Source of the DNA: Candidatus Planktophila lacus
Lineage (GTDB): Bacteria > Actinomycetota > Actinomycetes > Nanopelagicales > Nanopelagicaceae
NCBI RefSeq assembly: GCF_002288385.1
Contig: NZ_CP016783.1
Location: 62,001 to 126,000, forward strand
Reading direction: 5' to 3'
DNA length: 64,000 nucleotides
Part shown: positions 61,763-64,000 of the stretch, in pieces
Position numbering within the stretch: position 1 is the stretch's first letter
How the letters are laid out: each line of letters begins with the position of its first letter
The notes under the pieces: generated by a model
The model's database searches: none
Told to the model about the DNA's origin: nothing
The model's input: only the letters and a program-made list of their open reading frames with translations
Translations under genes and position numbers: made by a program

Positions 61763-61786
61763 TAGTGGGTCAGTCCTAGTGGGTCA
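61763..61786. repeat. Direct 10-bp repeat around the MMPL stop codon
   Basis: TAGTGGGTCA at 61763-61772 and 61777-61786, offset by 14 bases; the second copy contains the stop and last codons of the MMPL gene. Confidence 0.8.
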
Positions 61787-63890
61787 TTGTGAAGCGGCGC
61801 AGCGGCTTTGGCGCCCACCAGTTGGTCTCACCAAAGAGCCTCATCAGCGCTGGAACTAACAAAGCGCGAATTAGCGTGGCATCTAGCAGTACGGCAAGTG
61901 AAACTCCAAAGCCCAACATCTTGATCGATGTCACGCCGCTAGTCATAAATGCAGCGAAGACGACTGCGAGAAGGAGCGCTGCTGCAGTAATTATTCGTGC
62001 AGAACGTTGCAGTCCAGTTGCTACTGATTCGATATTGCTCTTGCCAGCCATATGTTCTTCGCGAATGCGAGAGAGCAGGAAGAGTTCGTAATCCATGGAA
62101 AGTCCAAAGACAACAACGGCAACCAAAATTACGGTGCCCGAGTCTAAAGTGCCGGTAACGGTGAAATCACCGACAAGCCATTTGAGATGACCTTCAATGA
62201 AAATCCAAGTGACTGCGCCAAGAGTTGCAGTTAGCGATAGAGCATTTAGCAACACCGCTTTAATCGGCAAGATAATTGAACCGGTAAAGATAAATATCAA
62301 TATCATCACCCAGAATGCGATCCAACCAAGTGCCAGCGGCAGAGTTCTGGAGATTCCACTCTGTGAATCTGTGAAATCGGCAGCTGCACCACCAATTAAA
62401 GTCCCTGCAGGTTTATCCAATGTGCGAATCTCTTTGATTAGTCTTTCAGCATCCATAGTGCGTGAAGATTGGCCAGGAATTACTTGGATACGCAAATCAT
62501 TTCCGTAAGTTTCAATCACACCCACGCGTGAAATTCCTTCGACCTTAGCGACCGTTGAAAGGAAAGTATTTACTTCGCTTTCTCTTCCGACGCCATTTGG
62601 GATAACAACTTCAATGGGGCTACCTTCAAATCCGCTAAATCGTTCGGTGATCTTTGCTGAACTAATCGCAGTAGGATCACTTGCTGGCAGAACGCGAGAA
62701 TCTACCTGTGCAAATGCAATATTTGTAATTGGCGCAGCCATTACTCCGAGCAGAAGAAGTGAACCAATCACAACAGGCACTGGTCGTTTCATGACATTAC
62801 GCGCAGTGTGCGCCCAACGACCATCTTCTTTTGGAGTTATTCCACCTTTTCGTACAGCACCCTTATCAATTTTGTGTCCAAGTAGCGCCATGATTGCAGG
62901 TAGCGGAATTAACGCGCCAAGAACTGCCAAGGTAACAACGCTTACTCCGGCATAGCCAAATGACTTAAGAAAATCTAAAGGAAAGAATAAGAGCGCGCTA
63001 AGCGTTACCAGAACTGTGAGTCCTGAGTAGAAAACTGTCTTTCCTGCAGTGTTAATTGTTGTGCGCACCGAGTCCTCAACGCTCTTTCCAGAGTGCAACT
63101 CTTCACGGAAGCGATTGACCATTAATAAGGCGTAATCAATACCAAGACCTAGCCCTAGACCGGTGATCAAGTTAAGAGCAAAAATGCTCACATTGGTAAA
63201 GAGAGTAATTAGATAAATAATAAAGAAGGCGCCGAGGATTGCGCTAATTCCAACTACCAGCGGCATCGCTGATGCAACGAGTGCTCCAAATACAAAGATA
63301 AGTAGTAAGAAAGTCAGCGGTATCGCGATTGATTCGGCAAGCAACAAATCTTGTTCAATTTTATGGTTAATCGCATAAGTAACTACACCGGCACCTGCTG
63401 CATAGATCGTCAGATCTCCGCGTTTACCATCGAAAGCAGCTTGAATATCTTTACCAATTTGTCCGATCGAATCAAAGTCGCCTACCTCAGTATTTGCATA
63501 GGCAAATAAAAATGCCGCTTTACCGTCAGTAGATTTCAAGTTAGGTGCGCCACCAGTTGACCAGAAAGATAAAGTCTTTGAGATTCCAGCAATTTGCCCG
63601 ACTTCTTTCTCAACTGCAAGTGCTTGTTGTGAAATCGCAGCGTCATCAACGCTCTTGTCACCGCTATCAATAATTAAAATAGCAACAGGTTCTTCAACTT
63701 TGAACTTTTCAGATAAGTATGTTGCCGCTTTTGCAGATTCGCTATTGAGGTCTGAATATCCACCCGAATCCAATTTTCCGAAAGCGAGTGAACCGATGCC
63801 ACCGGCGAGGAGAATTCCGAGAGTGAAGAGGATTAAAACACGCTTGCTGCGCTTAACTATGAAATGACCGAGGCGTTCGAACACAAGCAA
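61776..63890 (-). CDS. MMPL-family RND transporter
   Basis: 704 residues from TTG at 63890; an in-frame GTG two codons later (63884) is equally likely. Two halves, each with an extracytoplasmic domain and about six helices; the MMPL hallmark appears twice (GLGLGIDYALLMVNRFREEL near 245-265, and VFGLSMDYELFLLSRIREEH near 595-615). Members of this length export lipids or drugs, driven by protons; the lipid cannot be named. Ends in an Arg-rich, Trp-containing stretch. Confidence 0.88.
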   Translation of the reverse strand: MLVFERLGHFIVKRSKRVLILFTLGILLAGGIGSLAFGKLDSGGYSDLNSESAKAATYLSEKFKVEEPVAILIIDSGDKSVDDAAISQQALAVEKEVGQIAGISKTLSFWSTGGAPNLKSTDGKAAFLFAYANTEVGDFDSIGQIGKDIQAAFDGKRGDLTIYAAGAGVVTYAINHKIEQDLLLAESIAIPLTFLLLIFVFGALVASAMPLVVGISAILGAFFIIYLITLFTNVSIFALNLITGLGLGLGIDYALLMVNRFREELHSGKSVEDSVRTTINTAGKTVFYSGLTVLVTLSALLFFPLDFLKSFGYAGVSVVTLAVLGALIPLPAIMALLGHKIDKGAVRKGGITPKEDGRWAHTARNVMKRPVPVVIGSLLLLGVMAAPITNIAFAQVDSRVLPASDPTAISSAKITERFSGFEGSPIEVVIPNGVGRESEVNTFLSTVAKVEGISRVGVIETYGNDLRIQVIPGQSSRTMDAERLIKEIRTLDKPAGTLIGGAAADFTDSQSGISRTLPLALGWIAFWVMILIFIFTGSIILPIKAVLLNALSLTATLGAVTWIFIEGHLKWLVGDFTVTGTLDSGTVILVAVVVFGLSMDYELFLLSRIREEHMAGKSNIESVATGLQRSARIITAAALLLAVVFAAFMTSGVTSIKMLGFGVSLAVLLDATLIRALLVPALMRLFGETNWWAPKPLRRFTMTH

Positions 63891-63953
63891 ACTATGTAGG
63901 ATTAGCCATAGTTAGGCAATTGAGAATTGCGTATTGAGGGGGTGAACCGCGTC

Positions 63954-64000
63954 ATGTCACAACTGTTCCCAGAATCTTCTAAAGATGAACGCGATCCGCG
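63954..64000 (+). CDS. Start of a gene, truncated by the window end
   Basis: An ATG at 63954 with GAGGGGG about 11 bases upstream opens a frame reading MSQLFPESSKDERDPR to the window edge; a GTG at 63942 is in the same frame. Too short to identify. Confidence 0.5.
   Translation, partial: MSQLFPESSKDERDP

Overview
The window reads as one 64 kb piece of a streamlined actinobacterial chromosome. The gene content is actinobacterial: CarD, GlnR, mycothiol genes (mshA and an mshD-like gene), DUF3263, DUF3027, DUF2530 and a CIRCE-controlled groEL. Gene order resembles mycobacteria and streptomycetes in several blocks: glnR-mshD, mshA-ybjN-gpmA, carD-ispD-ispF-cysS-rlmB, ppk-mutT1, serC-pdxH-citA. 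Base composition is about 45-50 percent GC by eye, intergenic gaps are tiny, convergent genes often overlap, and many start codons sit directly behind a TANNNT box, which suggests leaderless transcripts. A freshwater acI-type actinobacterium (Nanopelagicales, Planktophila/Nanopelagicus-like) fits best; that placement is inference, because no rRNA is present.

Layout. 1-1086: AT-rich end of a surface-glycan island (ABC exporter tail, sugar O-methyltransferase). 1090-7283: DEAD-box RNA helicase with a hairpin in front of its start, then an ECF-like sigma factor fused to a membrane segment and exported domain, then a large secreted S-layer-like protein with a structured leader and a strong terminator. 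7408-11266: O-antigen ligase/polymerase, nucleotide-sugar dehydrogenase and sugar epimerase. 11361-17690: a flavin/heme redox group (ferric-reductase-like flavocytochrome, FMN-binding protein, ApbE flavin transferase, UPF0303 protein) running into a sugar kinase, an aldose epimerase and a class III aminotransferase. 17901-21671: a small HEPN/Abi-like protein and two tandem paralogous secreted proteins with the same C-terminal tail.

21668-29525: half-size mycothiol synthase, GlnR, thioredoxin, a 27-codon leader peptide upstream of a DUF4395 gene, a Fur-family regulator, YgfZ, two tiny membrane ORFs, nitrobindin, asparaginase, MshA, YbjN, GpmA. 30134-34926: CarD, an IspD-IspF fusion, CysS, RlmB, an SGNH hydrolase. 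34982-38910: polyphosphate kinase, a Nudix/phosphohistidine fusion, and Ppx. 39007-44814: tRNA-Thr, carbonic anhydrase, alpha/beta hydrolase, type II NADH dehydrogenase, and divergently an SDR-SRPBCC fusion with a PLP decarboxylase and DUF3263. 44871-48000: CIRCE-groEL-DUF3027, cold-shock protein, DUF2530. 47964-56903: two MFS transporters, SerC, PdxH, citrate synthase, photolyase, a GGDEF protein and a secreted protein. 56985-60697: SDR, GMC oxidoreductase and saccharopine-dehydrogenase-like operon. 60802-64000: tRNA-Arg, PurU, an MMPL transporter and the first codons of another gene.

The most interesting points are the sigma-factor/membrane fusion beside the S-layer gene, the Cys-containing leader peptide, the leaderless promoter signature (including one divergent pair whose -10 boxes overlap), a two-cysteine basic module shared by three secreted proteins, the half-length MshD, and short tandem duplications directly behind stop codons. 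No rRNA, insertion sequence, phage, CRISPR array or replication origin was seen. Everything was read by eye without database searches.
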